A stretch of DNA of 64,000 nucleotides from Rivularia sp. MS3 (GTDB lineage: Bacteria; Cyanobacteriota; Cyanobacteriia; Cyanobacteriales; Nostocaceae), in the NCBI GenBank assembly GCA_019192545.1, contig JAHCMI010000002.1, positions 124,001-188,000 of the forward strand, read 5' to 3'. This document shows, in pieces, positions 52,261 to 61,756 of this stretch. The notes under the pieces were generated by a model that was not told the origin of the DNA, ran no database searches, and was given only the letters and a program-made list of their open reading frames with translations. The first letter of the stretch is position 1, and each line of letters opens with the position of its first letter. The translations under genes were made by a program, and so were the position numbers.

Positions 52261-53295
52261 TTGTCTCAAACTTATCGTGTAGCTATTTTGGGAGCAACCG
52301 GTGCTGTAGGCTCAGAACTGCTTGAAATACTCGAACAAAGAAATTTTCCTTTATCTGAGCTAAAATTATTGGCTTCGGAACGTAGTGCTGGAAAAAAGCT
52401 ATCCTTTAAAGGTGAAAGTTTATCAGTAGAAGCGGTAAGCGAGACTGCTTTAAAAAATATAGATGTGTTGTTAGCATCCGCTGGTGGTTCGATTTCCAAA
52501 GTTTGGGCACCTAAAGCAGTAGAGAAAGGTGCAATAGTAGTCGATAATTCCAGCGCTTTTAGGATGAACCCTGACGTGCCTTTAATCGTTCCAGAGGTAA
52601 ATCCTGAAGCCTTACTAAATCATAAAGGTATTATTGCAAATCCCAACTGTACTACTATACTAATGTCGGTAGGGATATTTCCCCTGCATAAAGTCAAGCC
52701 AATTAAACGTATTGTTGTGGCTACTTATCAGTCAGCAAGTGGTGCAGGGGCTAAAGCAATGGAAGAAGTCAAAACTCAGAGTTTAAGTATTCTGGAAGGA
52801 AAAGAAGCAGTAGCCGAGGTATTTCCTTATCCGTTAGCATTTAATTTGTTTCCTCATAATACTCCATTAAATTCGGCTGGTTATTGTGAAGAAGAAATGA
52901 AAATGGTAAACGAAACTCGTAAAATATTTAACGACCCTAATATTAGTATTACTGCGACTTGCGTGAGAGTTCCTGTATTACGCGCTCATGCAGAAGCAAT
53001 TAATTTAGAGTTTGAAACACCTTTTGAGGTCGAGGAAGCAAGAAAACTTTTGAGTAAATCTGAAGGTGTGAGATTAGTAGAAGATTGGCAAGCTAATTAT
53101 TTTCCCATGCCTTTAGAAGCGACAGGAAAAGATGAAGTTTTAGTGGGAAGAATTCGCCAGGATCTTTCTCATAAAAATGGCTTAGAACTATGGTTATGTG
53201 GAGACCAAGTCCGTAAAGGGGCTGCCTTGAATGCAGTTCAAATTGCCGAACTATTAGTAAGCAAAAATATGCTTTCTACAGAAACAGCAGAATAA
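52261..53295 (+). CDS. asd: Aspartate-semialdehyde dehydrogenase
   Basis: The product has 344 residues. VAILGATGAVGSELLEILEQ is the NADP-binding start; IANPNCTTILMSVGIFPLHK holds the catalytic cysteine; ASGAGAKAMEEVKTQ, VRVPVLRAHAEAINLEFETP (histidine) and the C-terminal NAVQIAELLV complete the family pattern. It makes aspartate semialdehyde for lysine/diaminopimelate, threonine and methionine. It starts at TTG 52261, preceded by AGGAGG eight bases upstream, which decides the start. dapA follows about 230 bases later on the same strand, the next enzyme in the branch, so the two probably work and are regulated together. Confidence 0.97.
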   Translation: MSQTYRVAILGATGAVGSELLEILEQRNFPLSELKLLASERSAGKKLSFKGESLSVEAVSETALKNIDVLLASAGGSISKVWAPKAVEKGAIVVDNSSAFRMNPDVPLIVPEVNPEALLNHKGIIANPNCTTILMSVGIFPLHKVKPIKRIVVATYQSASGAGAKAMEEVKTQSLSILEGKEAVAEVFPYPLAFNLFPHNTPLNSAGYCEEEMKMVNETRKIFNDPNISITATCVRVPVLRAHAEAINLEFETPFEVEEARKLLSKSEGVRLVEDWQANYFPMPLEATGKDEVLVGRIRQDLSHKNGLELWLCGDQVRKGAALNAVQIAELLVSKNMLSTETAE

Positions 53296-53528
53296 TTTTT
53301 TATATAATGAAATATTATTAATAATCATCAGAAGACAATAAAAATTAATAGTATCTTTTCGATTTAAAGTAAAAAATATTAATTAAACGATATTATTTTA
53401 AGGATTAGAAAGTAATGAATGAGGTATTATTTCTCCTTGAACAAAAAACAGTTTTGCCGATTATTAAGTGCAGACAGCCACTAAGGGAATTAGAAACCGC
53501 CTTGATATGTAATTAGGAGTAAACAAGA

Positions 53529-54422
53529 GTGGTGGTAGATTTTGGAAATGTTATGACCGCAATGGTTACCCCGTTCAAAGAAGACGGTAGTGTCAATTAC
53601 GAAGTAGCCGAAAAACTTGCAGCGCATCTAGTTGAAAATGGTACAGATACGTTGATAATCTGTGGAACAACTGGTGAATCCCCTAGTATGACTTGGGATG
53701 AAGAATACCAATTATTTAAATGTGTATTGCAAGCCGTTTCTGGTAAAGCAAAAGTAATTGCAGGATGTGGCTCTAATTCCACAAAAGAAGCAATGGCAGC
53801 TACACAACAAGCGGCTAAAATAGGAGTACATGGCTCATTGCAGGTTGTACCTTATTACAATAAACCCCCGCAAGCTGGCATTTATCGTCATATGAAGGCG
53901 ATAGCAGAAGCTGCACCCGAACTGCCATTATTGTTGTACAATGTACCGGGTAGAACTGGTCAAAACTTACAGCCTCAAACGGTATCTCGGTTAGCTGAAA
54001 TAGATAATATTATTGGTATAAAAGAATCAACTGGAAATATAGATCAAGCCAGTGAGATGCGACGCTTGACACCACAAGAATTTCAGATTTACTCTGGTGA
54101 TGATTACATGACTTTGCCTTTATTATCTATTGGGGCAAGAGGTATAGTAAGTGTAGCTTCTCATCTAGTTGGTTTGCAATTACAGCAGATGATTCAAGCT
54201 TTTTTCAACGGTAAAGTCCAAACTGCCAAAGATATTCACCTGAAACTTTTTCCACTGTTCAAAGTTTTATTTGTAACCGCTAATCCTATTCCGGTTAAAG
54301 CAGCTTTAAATCTTCAAGGATGGGATGTTGGTTCAACTCGTCTACCTTTATACGAGGCTGAATCTGAATTGATTCAAAAATTGGAAACAGTTCTAAAAGA
54401 AATCAATTTGAACGAAGTTTAG
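53529..54422 (+). CDS. dapA: 4-hydroxy-tetrahydrodipicolinate synthase
   Basis: The product has 297 residues. The family markers are present: GTTGESPSMTWDE, VIAGCGSNSTKEA, YNVPGRTGQNL (tyrosine that helps Schiff base formation) and IIGIKESTGNIDQ with the catalytic lysine. It condenses pyruvate with aspartate semialdehyde, the product of the upstream asd gene. It begins at GTG 53529, with TAGGAG about eleven bases upstream as the ribosome site. The next gene, encoding RNase J, follows after about 270 bases; asd-dapA-rnj is a conserved order in cyanobacteria. Residues IGARGIVSVASHLVG near 215 form the second half of the barrel. Confidence 0.97.
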   Translation: MVVDFGNVMTAMVTPFKEDGSVNYEVAEKLAAHLVENGTDTLIICGTTGESPSMTWDEEYQLFKCVLQAVSGKAKVIAGCGSNSTKEAMAATQQAAKIGVHGSLQVVPYYNKPPQAGIYRHMKAIAEAAPELPLLLYNVPGRTGQNLQPQTVSRLAEIDNIIGIKESTGNIDQASEMRRLTPQEFQIYSGDDYMTLPLLSIGARGIVSVASHLVGLQLQQMIQAFFNGKVQTAKDIHLKLFPLFKVLFVTANPIPVKAALNLQGWDVGSTRLPLYEAESELIQKLETVLKEINLNEV

Positions 54423-54690
54423 ATGATGTCTCAGTCAATTTAGTGTAAAATATAATACATATAACAGTGGTAAGTAAGCCTGTTTTAAAAGATTATAGTG
54501 TTGTAATTGACCCATAGATGTATTGCGGTATTTAAAATCCGTTATGAATGACAATTGAAGATTAATTTAATGTTGCTAAAAGAGACGTTATTTAGCGAAA
54601 GGCAGCAATAAAAGTTTGTCTTATTAAAAATTTATCACAAGCTTTTAACTGAAAAGAAAAATCTAACTAACTTACAAATTAAGGAAAAAA

Positions 54691-56466
54691 ATGGCTAAGA
54701 AAGAAGTATCTTCTGCCCTAAAAATTATTCCGTTGGGCGGACTGCATGAAATTGGCAAAAATACCTGCATTTTTGAGTATGAAGACGAAATTATTTTATT
54801 AGATGCTGGTTTGGCTTTTCCTACCGATCAAATGCATGGAGTTAATATTGTCTTACCCGACATGACTTATGTTAGGGAAAATCGTCATAAAATCAAGGGT
54901 ATGGTAGTTACCCACGGGCACGAAGACCATATTGGCGGGATTGCATTTCACCTCAAACAGTTTGACATTCCTGTCATTCATGGTCCTAGACTGGCTATGG
55001 CAATGTTGGAGCGTAAATTGGAGGAAGCTGGAGTTCGCGATCGCACAGAATTAAAAAGCGTCAAACCGCGCGATATGGTACGGATTGGCAAGAATTTTTT
55101 AGTAGAGTATATCCGCAATACACATAGTATTTGTGATAGTTTTACAGTTGCGATACATACGCCGTTAGGTGTAGTGATTCACTCGGGAGATTTCAAAGTA
55201 GATCATACTCCTGTAGATGGCGAACATTTTGATTTGCAAAGGTTAGCCGAGCATGGAGAGAAAGGCGTACTTTGCTTGATGAGCGATTCTACTAATGCAG
55301 AAGTACCTGGTTTTACCCCTTCAGAACGTTCGGTTTATCCCAATTTAGAAAAAATTGTCATGCAAGCCGAAGGTAGACTTTTCATTACTACTTTTGCTTC
55401 TTCGGTACATCGCATCAACATGATTTTGCAGCTAGCTCAAAAACATGGTAGGTCGGTATCTGTAGTTGGGCGTTCGATGTTGAATTTGATTGCCCATGCT
55501 CGCAATCTTGGCTATATAAAATGCGAAGATAAGTTATTTCAACCTTTGCACGTTGCTCGTAGTTTGCCAGATGAAAAGGTATTGATTTTAACTACTGGTT
55601 CTCAAGGCGAAACAATGGCGGCGATGACTCGTATTGCAAGAGGAGAACATCCTCATATCAAGATACGAGAAGGGGATACAGTTGCATTTTCAGCTAATCC
55701 TATACCTGGAAATACCATTGCAGTGGTTGGGGTTATTGATAAATTAATGCAGCAAGGCGCAAAGGTTATTTACGGTCGTTCTCATGGAATTCACGTTTCC
55801 GGTCACGGCTGTCAGGAAGACCACAAATTGATGCTTGCCTTGACGAAGCCTAAATTTTTCTTACCAGTTCATGGCGAACATAGAATGTTAGTCAAACATT
55901 CTCAAACAGCCCAAAGTATGGGTATCCCTGCCGAAAACATGGTGATTATTGAGAATGGTAATATTGTCGAGTTGACAGAAAATTCTATTAGTGTTGCCGG
56001 TAAAGTACCATCTGGCTTGGAATTAGTCGATACTTCCGGTTCTGGTATGGTTAGCGACAAAGTTTTGCTAGAGCGTCAACGTATGGCAGAAGAAGGTATT
56101 GTTACCGTTGCAGCCGCAGTAGATTGGAGCGGCAAAATGTTGGCAAAACCGGAGATTCATTTGCGTGGTGTAGTCACGAGTATGGAGAAGTCGATGGTGC
56201 AAAAATGGGTGCAGCAGCGATTTGAGGAAATACTTGAATTACGTTGGCAAGAATTTGGTCAGCCTTTGAACGGTAAAAAGCCAGATATAGATTGGGGTGG
56301 TTTGCAAGAAGCGATAGAACGGGATTTGGCGCGTAATTTACGTCGGGAGTTACGATGTCAACCTACAGTCACTTTATTAATGCAGATTCCTGACGAGCCA
56401 CCTGCGAAAGTTTCTGATGGTAGAAGAAGACGTACTCGTACTGCTGCTCAACAAGTTGCGTCTTAG
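54691..56466 (+). CDS. rnj: Ribonuclease J
   Basis: The product has 591 residues. The metallo-beta-lactamase part includes IIPLGGLHEIGKNTCIFEYE, the zinc motif VVTHGHEDHIGGIAFHL and VVIHSGDFKVDHTP. The beta-CASP part includes TTGSQGETMAAMTRIARGEH and SRSHGIHVSGHGCQEDHKL-type histidines (RSHGIHVSGHGCQEDHKLML) and PKFFLPVHGEHRMLV. It acts as endo- and 5'-3' exoribonuclease in RNA maturation and decay. The C-terminal tail is basic (KVSDGRRRRTRTAAQQVAS), as in cyanobacterial RNase J. Starts at ATG 54691 with AAGGAAAAA upstream. A rho-independent terminator follows at 56505-56540. Confidence 0.96.
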   Translation: MAKKEVSSALKIIPLGGLHEIGKNTCIFEYEDEIILLDAGLAFPTDQMHGVNIVLPDMTYVRENRHKIKGMVVTHGHEDHIGGIAFHLKQFDIPVIHGPRLAMAMLERKLEEAGVRDRTELKSVKPRDMVRIGKNFLVEYIRNTHSICDSFTVAIHTPLGVVIHSGDFKVDHTPVDGEHFDLQRLAEHGEKGVLCLMSDSTNAEVPGFTPSERSVYPNLEKIVMQAEGRLFITTFASSVHRINMILQLAQKHGRSVSVVGRSMLNLIAHARNLGYIKCEDKLFQPLHVARSLPDEKVLILTTGSQGETMAAMTRIARGEHPHIKIREGDTVAFSANPIPGNTIAVVGVIDKLMQQGAKVIYGRSHGIHVSGHGCQEDHKLMLALTKPKFFLPVHGEHRMLVKHSQTAQSMGIPAENMVIIENGNIVELTENSISVAGKVPSGLELVDTSGSGMVSDKVLLERQRMAEEGIVTVAAAVDWSGKMLAKPEIHLRGVVTSMEKSMVQKWVQQRFEEILELRWQEFGQPLNGKKPDIDWGGLQEAIERDLARNLRRELRCQPTVTLLMQIPDEPPAKVSDGRRRRTRTAAQQVAS

Positions 56467-56504
56467 GTTTTAAGAAAGTCTTGAAGCCCTACTTTAAAAT
56501 AAAG

Positions 56505-56540
56505 TCCTCCTTTTTTGCAGAGAAGGAGGATTTTTATTTT
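56505..56540 (+). terminator. Rho-independent terminator of rnj
   Basis: TCCTCCTT (56505-56512) and AAGGAGGA (56523-56530) form a perfect eight-base stem, directly followed by TTTTTATTTT. It lies 39 bases after the rnj stop. Confidence 0.9.
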
Positions 56541-57508
56541 GACAATTTACTTTCTTCCGGGTAAAAGATTTCCCATAAGGTAGGCTGGGTTTCATATCAA
56601 ATCCGGTTTTACTTATACCAATTCTGTATGAGGCTGCGCTAATCGCCCTTACTCTGAAAGAGTGGGGCTAATCAAACGAAGCCCACCTACGTGGACTGAA
56701 TTCGGCGCATCTTTGTAAAGAAATGGTATTACAATATAACCCTATTGAACAGATGGCGGTGATTACCAACATAGCCTTTTACTCATTACTCATTACTGCC
56801 CACACAGATATGATAACTGTTTAACCGAACAATCTTAGAGCGTAAGGTGAGTAATGGCTGTAGCTTGGCTAAACGAAATACAATCAAGGCAAAATTCCTA
56901 AGAATTATTTTTGAAATATCTTAAAATATTTTGTTTGTCTCTATAGAGCTTTCAATACAAAACAATTAAAATTCTCAAAAATAATATCCTCGAACATAAT
57001 TTCTCCTAGACAACAAAATAAGCAAACTGATTTGTAAAAATTCTATCTAAAAAAAATAATTCAGGATCAATTGTTAACCGAGTTAAACTATCCCGCAATC
57101 AGTATATTTCAAAACTAATCAAAATATTTAGACTGGCAATACAAGATTTAAAGCATTTACTTAATACAGCTAGAATGTATCGCAATACGCGGTTTAAAGT
57201 TACAGCAGCAACAACTTTTTCTTATTCTCTAAATAGATAGTCATGGCAAATATGCTTAAAATTTGCCAAAAAAGACCAAAATTGACTTTTATCAACGATA
57301 TATCATTGCTTGCGCCATCAAACTTTAACGCATACCCTCTTTGATGTGATGTAAATACTAGCCACTTTTAAGCAGTCTACGCTAACCTTGGATAGCTATT
57401 AGCACAAAGCATATTATCAATTTCACTGATAAGTGCTTTTATTGTTAATTTTTGTAAATGTTGCACTACAATATTTCTATTGGTAGATGACTTTACTAAA
57501 ATTTAAAT
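56541..57508. other. Long intergenic region right of rnj
   Basis: About 970 bases with no gene. Early on (56640-56700) is a GC-richer patch, GTGGGGCTAATCAAACGAAGCCCACC, that can fold on itself; the rest is AT-rich. The promoter of the Mo-nitrogenase-domain gene may be in the last part. Confidence 0.5.
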
Positions 57509-57579
57509 TACGTCAAGTTATAAACAAGATAGAAGTATCACACTTCCGATTTAAACAAAATTGCGTTTAACTTGACGTA
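57509..57579. repeat. Nested inverted repeat upstream of the Mo-nitrogenase-domain gene
   Basis: TACGTCAAGTTA (57509-57520) and TAACTTGACGTA (57568-57579) are perfect 12-base complements. Between them is a second hairpin, GAAGT-ATCAC-ACTTC. The element ends about 150 bases before the start codon and could be a folded leader or a small MITE. Confidence 0.72.
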
Positions 57580-57728
57580 GCAAAGGACAGCTTCCAGTTA
57601 AGGAAGCCACCGAACAAAATAAATGAAATCTTCGTCAGGATAAAAGGCTTCTCGCAAAAGTTGATTTACCCCTTCGTAGATATTCGTTGAATAAACTTAA
57701 AACCCTCCAAGGATTAGAGGAAAAAATA

Positions 57729-58106
57729 ATGAAGGTATTCGATAATACCACAAAAAGCATATTTCTGGCAAGCTGGGTATCAATTGATAGAGAACAACAA
57801 AGTGAAGCCAACGAAGCTCAGCAGCAGAATCAAAATGCTAAACCTAAGTGGGATATTTTAAAACCCTTGCGGCTTTGGGTAAACAATATTGAGGTGAGCG
57901 ATCGCCAATTTGCTCATCGTATTTGTAAGTTGATTCCGGCTCAATGTCCGTTTGAGCGAGATGTGAAGTTATTTGGTAGAACTTTGTTCCACATTCCTCC
58001 AATGTGCAAGCTCAACCCTTTGTATGAAGAAGTAGTTGCATTGCGTTTTAGAGGATTGTGTTATTTAGCTGATGAATGTGGCGAGGACATTTCGCAGTAT
58101 TGCTAA
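57729..58106 (+). CDS. Mo-dependent nitrogenase C-terminal domain protein
   Basis: From ATG 57729 the product has 125 residues. The segment from LKPLRLWVNNIEVSDRQFAH through RICKLIPAQCPFERDVKLFG, FHIPPMCKLNPLYEEVVALR and YLADECGEDISQYC matches the Mo-nitro_C domain, with four conserved cysteines. The domain was named from its occurrence near nitrogenase genes, but it is widespread in cyanobacteria, often as stand-alone copies; its function is unknown and no nif gene lies in this window. AGAGG eight bases before the ATG decides the start; the open frame to 57687 begins with TTG and lacks a ribosome site. A nested inverted repeat lies upstream. Confidence 0.9.
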   Translation: MKVFDNTTKSIFLASWVSIDREQQSEANEAQQQNQNAKPKWDILKPLRLWVNNIEVSDRQFAHRICKLIPAQCPFERDVKLFGRTLFHIPPMCKLNPLYEEVVALRFRGLCYLADECGEDISQYC

Positions 58107-58134
58107 ACTGGATTGCCCTTTATACACTTGAGAA

Positions 58135-59976
58135 TTAGTTTCTCTGTAATTGTTGCCACTTTTTGATTAATTCTTGAGCTTCGGCATAAGCAACAGTACC
58201 TTCTGGAGCCAAAGTTGCGGTTGTAATTGCCGAAGAATATTGTTTTTTATTGGCACGATTTTTAGCTATTTGTAAAATTTCTTGACTCCATTGATTTATA
58301 GATTCTTGAGCCGCACCATAGCCCGGTTGAGAAGGTGGTACTTTTTTAGCAACATCAATAGCCTTAGTATAGGTAGAGGCCTGAGAAGGTTCGATTAAAT
58401 TTTGGGCTGCTTCTAAGAGAGTCTTATTACTAAAATATTGTTTAGATTCAATTTGCCACTGTTTTATAGCCTTTTGAGCTACTGAAAAATTTGGTTCTTG
58501 TTTGCTAATAAGTTCAGCAGTAGTTATTGCGTCGGAATATTGTTTATTTTCGGCACGACTTCTTGCTAAATCTAAAATCATCCGGCTCCAAACCTTGATA
58601 TTTTGTCTGGCTTGCTGATAATTTGCTTCACCTGGTTTAATATTTTTGGCAGTTGTAATAGCTTTGCTTAAATCGCTAGCTTGATTGGGATTAAGAGACA
58701 TTTTTTCTAATTCCAACATTGCTTGAATTGTTGGTTGCGAATTAGAATTATCAGTTTGAACCTTGCGATTGCGATTGCGATTGCGAGGCTGTTGTTTTTC
58801 TACACCTGCAACATTACTGGGTAAAGGTTTGACAACAGTAATTTTGATTTGAGAACGAGATTGATGGTATACAAAAGCCACTAAAAGTAATCCACCAATA
58901 ATTAAACTTCCCGCGCATCCAAATAGCAGCAATTTATTTGATTTATTTTGATTGTTTTGACTATCTTGATTTTCGGCTTCTTCTTCCCGATTATGAGTTT
59001 CGGTGGTAGAAGTTGCAGCAGTGTTGGGAAAAGAAGAACTTTCTACCGGTTTTGTTTCAACTTGTAAGGAAGCACGAATAGGAGAGCTTTTAGTAACTAC
59101 TTCTGCAACTGAAGCAGAAGCGCTATTTGCTGAACTTTGTACCGGTTTTTCCTCAAGCTTTGGTGCTTCTCGCGCCATAAAAGTTTCCCTTGGTGCTGAA
59201 ATACCCAGTAGTTCTGCTGTATCTAATTGTACTGATTCTTCTTTGAAATCTTGATTAAATAAAAGGCGTTGCGGCGATGTTATAAAAGCAACAGGGTTTT
59301 GAGTTGGTCGCCAATGATGCTGACATAGCTCGGGAGTACGAATGCTTAAATAGCTTTCTAAATCGGTAAGATTATTGGTGTTACCATAGCGCAAAGCTTC
59401 CAGTAAGGTGGCTGTAAAAAAGCTGTGTCCTAACTCACTACTTTCATGAGAAAACTGCTCTGGCTTACAAGAAAGTATGGTGGAAATCTGTAACTCTTGA
59501 GCTAATTCGATTGTTTCTTCACCGATAGAAGAATCTGCTTTGGTACCAAAAGCGCGGTTGTAGTCGAGTAATAGTAACACTTCCAACTCTGCAACCTGTA
59601 AAGTTTGCATCAGTTGGCGCATTTCGATAGCAGTTTCTTTAACTCGTTTAGAATCTCCGTCAATAGGCATTAAGTAATCTTGTGCTTGATGGTTAATACC
59701 GTAACCGCTAAAGAAAAACCATAGTGTATCTTGCGGTTGCCAGGAGTCAGCAGCTAAATCTTCGAGTAACTCAAGGATATTATTCTTTGTGGGTAAAGTT
59801 GATTTATCCCCTATAGGTGCTGAAGAATCAGTCATTAACAAACACTGTTCTTTGGGGAAACCTACCTGCTCGACTAAAAAATTCCTCAAAGCTTCAGCAT
59901 CAGCGCTTCCATAGCTCAAAGGTTGAAAATACTGATACTGATTGATGCCAATAGCAATCGCCCATAGTTTTGCCAT
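58135..59976 (-). CDS. Caspase-like (peptidase C14) protein with substituted catalytic dyad, membrane segment and helical repeats
   Basis: The product has 613 residues. Residues 1-240 form a caspase p20-like domain (LWAIAIGINQYQYFQPLSYG, then DTLWFFFSGYGINHQAQDYL and LEVLLLLDYNRAFG). The histidine of SGHG is Tyr92 and the cysteine of the D-x-C motif is Asn140, so it should not be an active protease. A Ser/Thr/Glu-rich linker leads to one membrane helix (residues about 349-370, LLLFGCAGSLIIGGLLLVAF). The C-terminal 200 residues are helical repeats (KAITTAKNIKPGEANYQQAR, KAIDVAKKVPPSQPGYGAAQ). The role is probably scaffold or sensor at the membrane. The ATG at 59976 is clear. The gene converges with the Mo-nitro_C gene, with a 28-base gap. 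Confidence 0.9.
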   Translation of the reverse strand: MAKLWAIAIGINQYQYFQPLSYGSADAEALRNFLVEQVGFPKEQCLLMTDSSAPIGDKSTLPTKNNILELLEDLAADSWQPQDTLWFFFSGYGINHQAQDYLMPIDGDSKRVKETAIEMRQLMQTLQVAELEVLLLLDYNRAFGTKADSSIGEETIELAQELQISTILSCKPEQFSHESSELGHSFFTATLLEALRYGNTNNLTDLESYLSIRTPELCQHHWRPTQNPVAFITSPQRLLFNQDFKEESVQLDTAELLGISAPRETFMAREAPKLEEKPVQSSANSASASVAEVVTKSSPIRASLQVETKPVESSSFPNTAATSTTETHNREEEAENQDSQNNQNKSNKLLLFGCAGSLIIGGLLLVAFVYHQSRSQIKITVVKPLPSNVAGVEKQQPRNRNRNRKVQTDNSNSQPTIQAMLELEKMSLNPNQASDLSKAITTAKNIKPGEANYQQARQNIKVWSRMILDLARSRAENKQYSDAITTAELISKQEPNFSVAQKAIKQWQIESKQYFSNKTLLEAAQNLIEPSQASTYTKAIDVAKKVPPSQPGYGAAQESINQWSQEILQIAKNRANKKQYSSAITTATLAPEGTVAYAEAQELIKKWQQLQRN

Positions 59977-60231
59977 GCGCCCTTTTTATTGTTGAAAAAT
60001 AGATATATATATTTACAGTAACCATAGATTGCTAATTCTTCAGTTCTAAGTACTGCAAGTGTAATTAATGTAATTTGCTTTGCCAAAAAAACAAAGCTAA
60101 CCTATGTTTATAAGTCTAAGTGGTTATCATCAAATTTGAAGATGATAAGTCATTATTGTTACTTAAACTCATCAGGCACTGTTGTTAATAGTGCATTCAT
60201 TTATCGCATTATGTAGGAGCTATTTAAAATA

Positions 60232-60774
60232 ATGGTCGGCAATAGATTGTTAAAAATAAAAGCATTCATTCCACTTATGCCATCAATTACAAAGAAAATC
60301 CGGATAAAGACAGCCGTACTTTTGCTGAGCATGGCTGCACCAATATGGTTAGGAACTGAAACTATCGCTCCTCAAATCGTGCGAGCTTATACTAACAGAG
60401 TTGATTTGGAAATTACACGTTTGCCCGGAGATAATTACAAAAGCTTGTTGCACAGAGCCGAAGCAGTAGCAAGAGCAGCAGCCCAACGCAGTTTTGATAA
60501 AGATATTTTGGTAACAGATGTATCCGTAGTCGTTTCCGCCCAGAACTTTGGCGCGATCGCACCGGTTTTGGAATTAAATGTTAGTCGTAGTCAATGGCGC
60601 AATCGTCCGGATACTCAACGTTGGGCAAAGTACTTCAAGATGGCGCGAACGCTGCTATTTTTCGGGCAAAGTGCCAATAGTAATGCTTCAAGTGAAGAAA
60701 ATAATGCTGTTGAAAATATTCCGCAGTCAACTGAAGTTGTTCCAATCCCTATACCGCAGGTTGAAGTGGAATAG
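60232..60774 (+). CDS. Secreted or envelope hypothetical protein
   Basis: The product has 180 residues. Residues 20-45 (KKIRIKTAVLLLSMAAPIWLG) form a signal peptide, possibly with cleavage near ETIAPQIVRA. The mature part contains a conserved-looking block (VDLEITRLPGDNYKSLLHRA, then AARAAAQRS-type helix and DILVTDVSVVVSAQNFGAIA) and a Ser/Asn/Glu-rich tail ending in PIPIPQVEVE. No family name is certain; similar proteins exist in cyanobacteria. A second ATG 15 codons in (MPSITKKIRIK) may be the real start. It stands alone, divergent from the caspase-like gene with about 255 bases between. Confidence 0.75.
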   Translation: MVGNRLLKIKAFIPLMPSITKKIRIKTAVLLLSMAAPIWLGTETIAPQIVRAYTNRVDLEITRLPGDNYKSLLHRAEAVARAAAQRSFDKDILVTDVSVVVSAQNFGAIAPVLELNVSRSQWRNRPDTQRWAKYFKMARTLLFFGQSANSNASSEENNAVENIPQSTEVVPIPIPQVEVE

Positions 60775-61103
60775 ATAAGTAATATGCAAAAAGGGAAATA
60801 AAGCATATTTGATCTTAGTGAGGTACATTTGGACAGGCAGGGATGCCTATCCCACAAGAGTTTTAGGATTTAAGACTGTACCCTTACCTGATTAAACTGC
60901 AAAGTACTGTAAATAAAGTACAAAGATAAATTCTAAAACTCGTCAATATAAAATCTGCTGTAATTTATAAGTATATTAGACGTTGCTTTTTTGAAAGGGG
61001 GTTATTCTTTTATATCCCCTTAAGCCTCGATAAATTAAGCAGGCGATTAAGCAATTCATGCCTTAGAATAAAAAGGTTGTCAAAAATTACGGTATCTGGT
61101 TTT
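60775..61103. other. Region upstream of rpmF
   Basis: About 330 bases. It contains an AGGCAGGGATGCCT hairpin at about 60835-60848 that fits a terminator for the gene to its left, and otherwise AT-rich sequence with the rpmF promoter. Confidence 0.5.
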
Positions 61104-61280
61104 ATGGCTGTTCCAAAGAAGAAAACATCGAAATCCAAGCGTGATAAGCGTCGAGCAACTTGGAGACACAAGGCAAGTGTTGAAGCAGAAAAAGCTCTTT
61201 CCCTTGGTAAATCAATTTTGACCGGACGCTCTACATTTGTTTATCCATCTGGAGAAGAGGAAGAAGAAGACGAAGAGTAA
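61104..61280 (+). CDS. rpmF: 50S ribosomal protein L32
   Basis: From ATG 61104 the product has 58 residues: [20 protein letters not shown], then [20 protein letters not shown]. This is the L32 N-terminal signature and length of cyanobacteria and plastids. The C-terminus ends in an acidic run (GEEEEEDEE). L32 is a small protein of the large ribosomal subunit. The frame is open to 61077 but MAVPKKK is the universal start. The cysteine pairs found in some bacterial L32 proteins are absent, as usual for this group. A nested inverted repeat follows 40 bases after the stop. Confidence 0.96.
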   Translation: MAVPKKKTSKSKRDKRRATWRHKASVEAEKALSLGKSILTGRSTFVYPSGEEEEEDEE

Positions 61281-61319
61281 TTTGCTCTTGATACGAATAA
61301 TTTAGTTTTTTGTTAATTT

Positions 61320-61406
61320 CCAACAGGATTTTAGGTTAACGACGATCAAAAAGTTACATAAGACAGAAACCGTCTTGCTTGAAACCAAAATCTATAATCC
61401 TGTTGG
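61320..61406. repeat. Nested inverted repeat downstream of rpmF
   Basis: CCAACAGGATT (61320-61330) and AATCCTGTTGG (61396-61406) are perfect complements. The interior holds a second stem, AAGAC (61360-61364) with GTCTT (61372-61376). The design, an outer stem of 11-12 bases with an inner hairpin, matches the element at 57509-57579 although the sequence differs. Confidence 0.72.
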
Positions 61407-61472
61407 TTTAAATATTAATCCTGATAAATAAGATTTAGCACAAAGGTCATTTTTGTTGTAGGGTATGTGACT

Positions 61473-61604
61473 AGTACTTCGCCACATTAGTGAAAGCGGG
61501 GCTAGGAAGTCGCTACGTAGGTTGGGTGAACGCTAACGCTTCGTTCAACCCAACCTACAAATTTCATTGTTTTACGCCTCATAAGTTATGTGGCGGAGTA
61601 TTAG
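61473..61604. repeat. MITE-like element, family A copy 2, with a family D palindrome inside
   Basis: Left end CTAGTACTTCGCCACATTA (61473-61491) and right end TATGTGGCGGAGTATTAG (61587-61604) are imperfect inverted repeats and match the element at 17119-17272. The interior contains the palindrome GTAGGTTGGGTGAACG / CAACCCAACCTAC (61517-61558), the same unit as at 23602-23887, so one element seems to have inserted into or grown from another. Confidence 0.82.
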
Positions 61605-61756
61605 TATAAAAGGCTTAATTAATATAGCTGCTGAGGGCGTTAAGGTAAAGAAAAGCAGAGGAAAGGTGAGAGCGTAAGGCTATGAAAAAAATTTTACGAT
61701 GAGGAGTTAGCGTAAAAATATATTATTATCTATTGAAAAAATATTTTTAAAGAATT

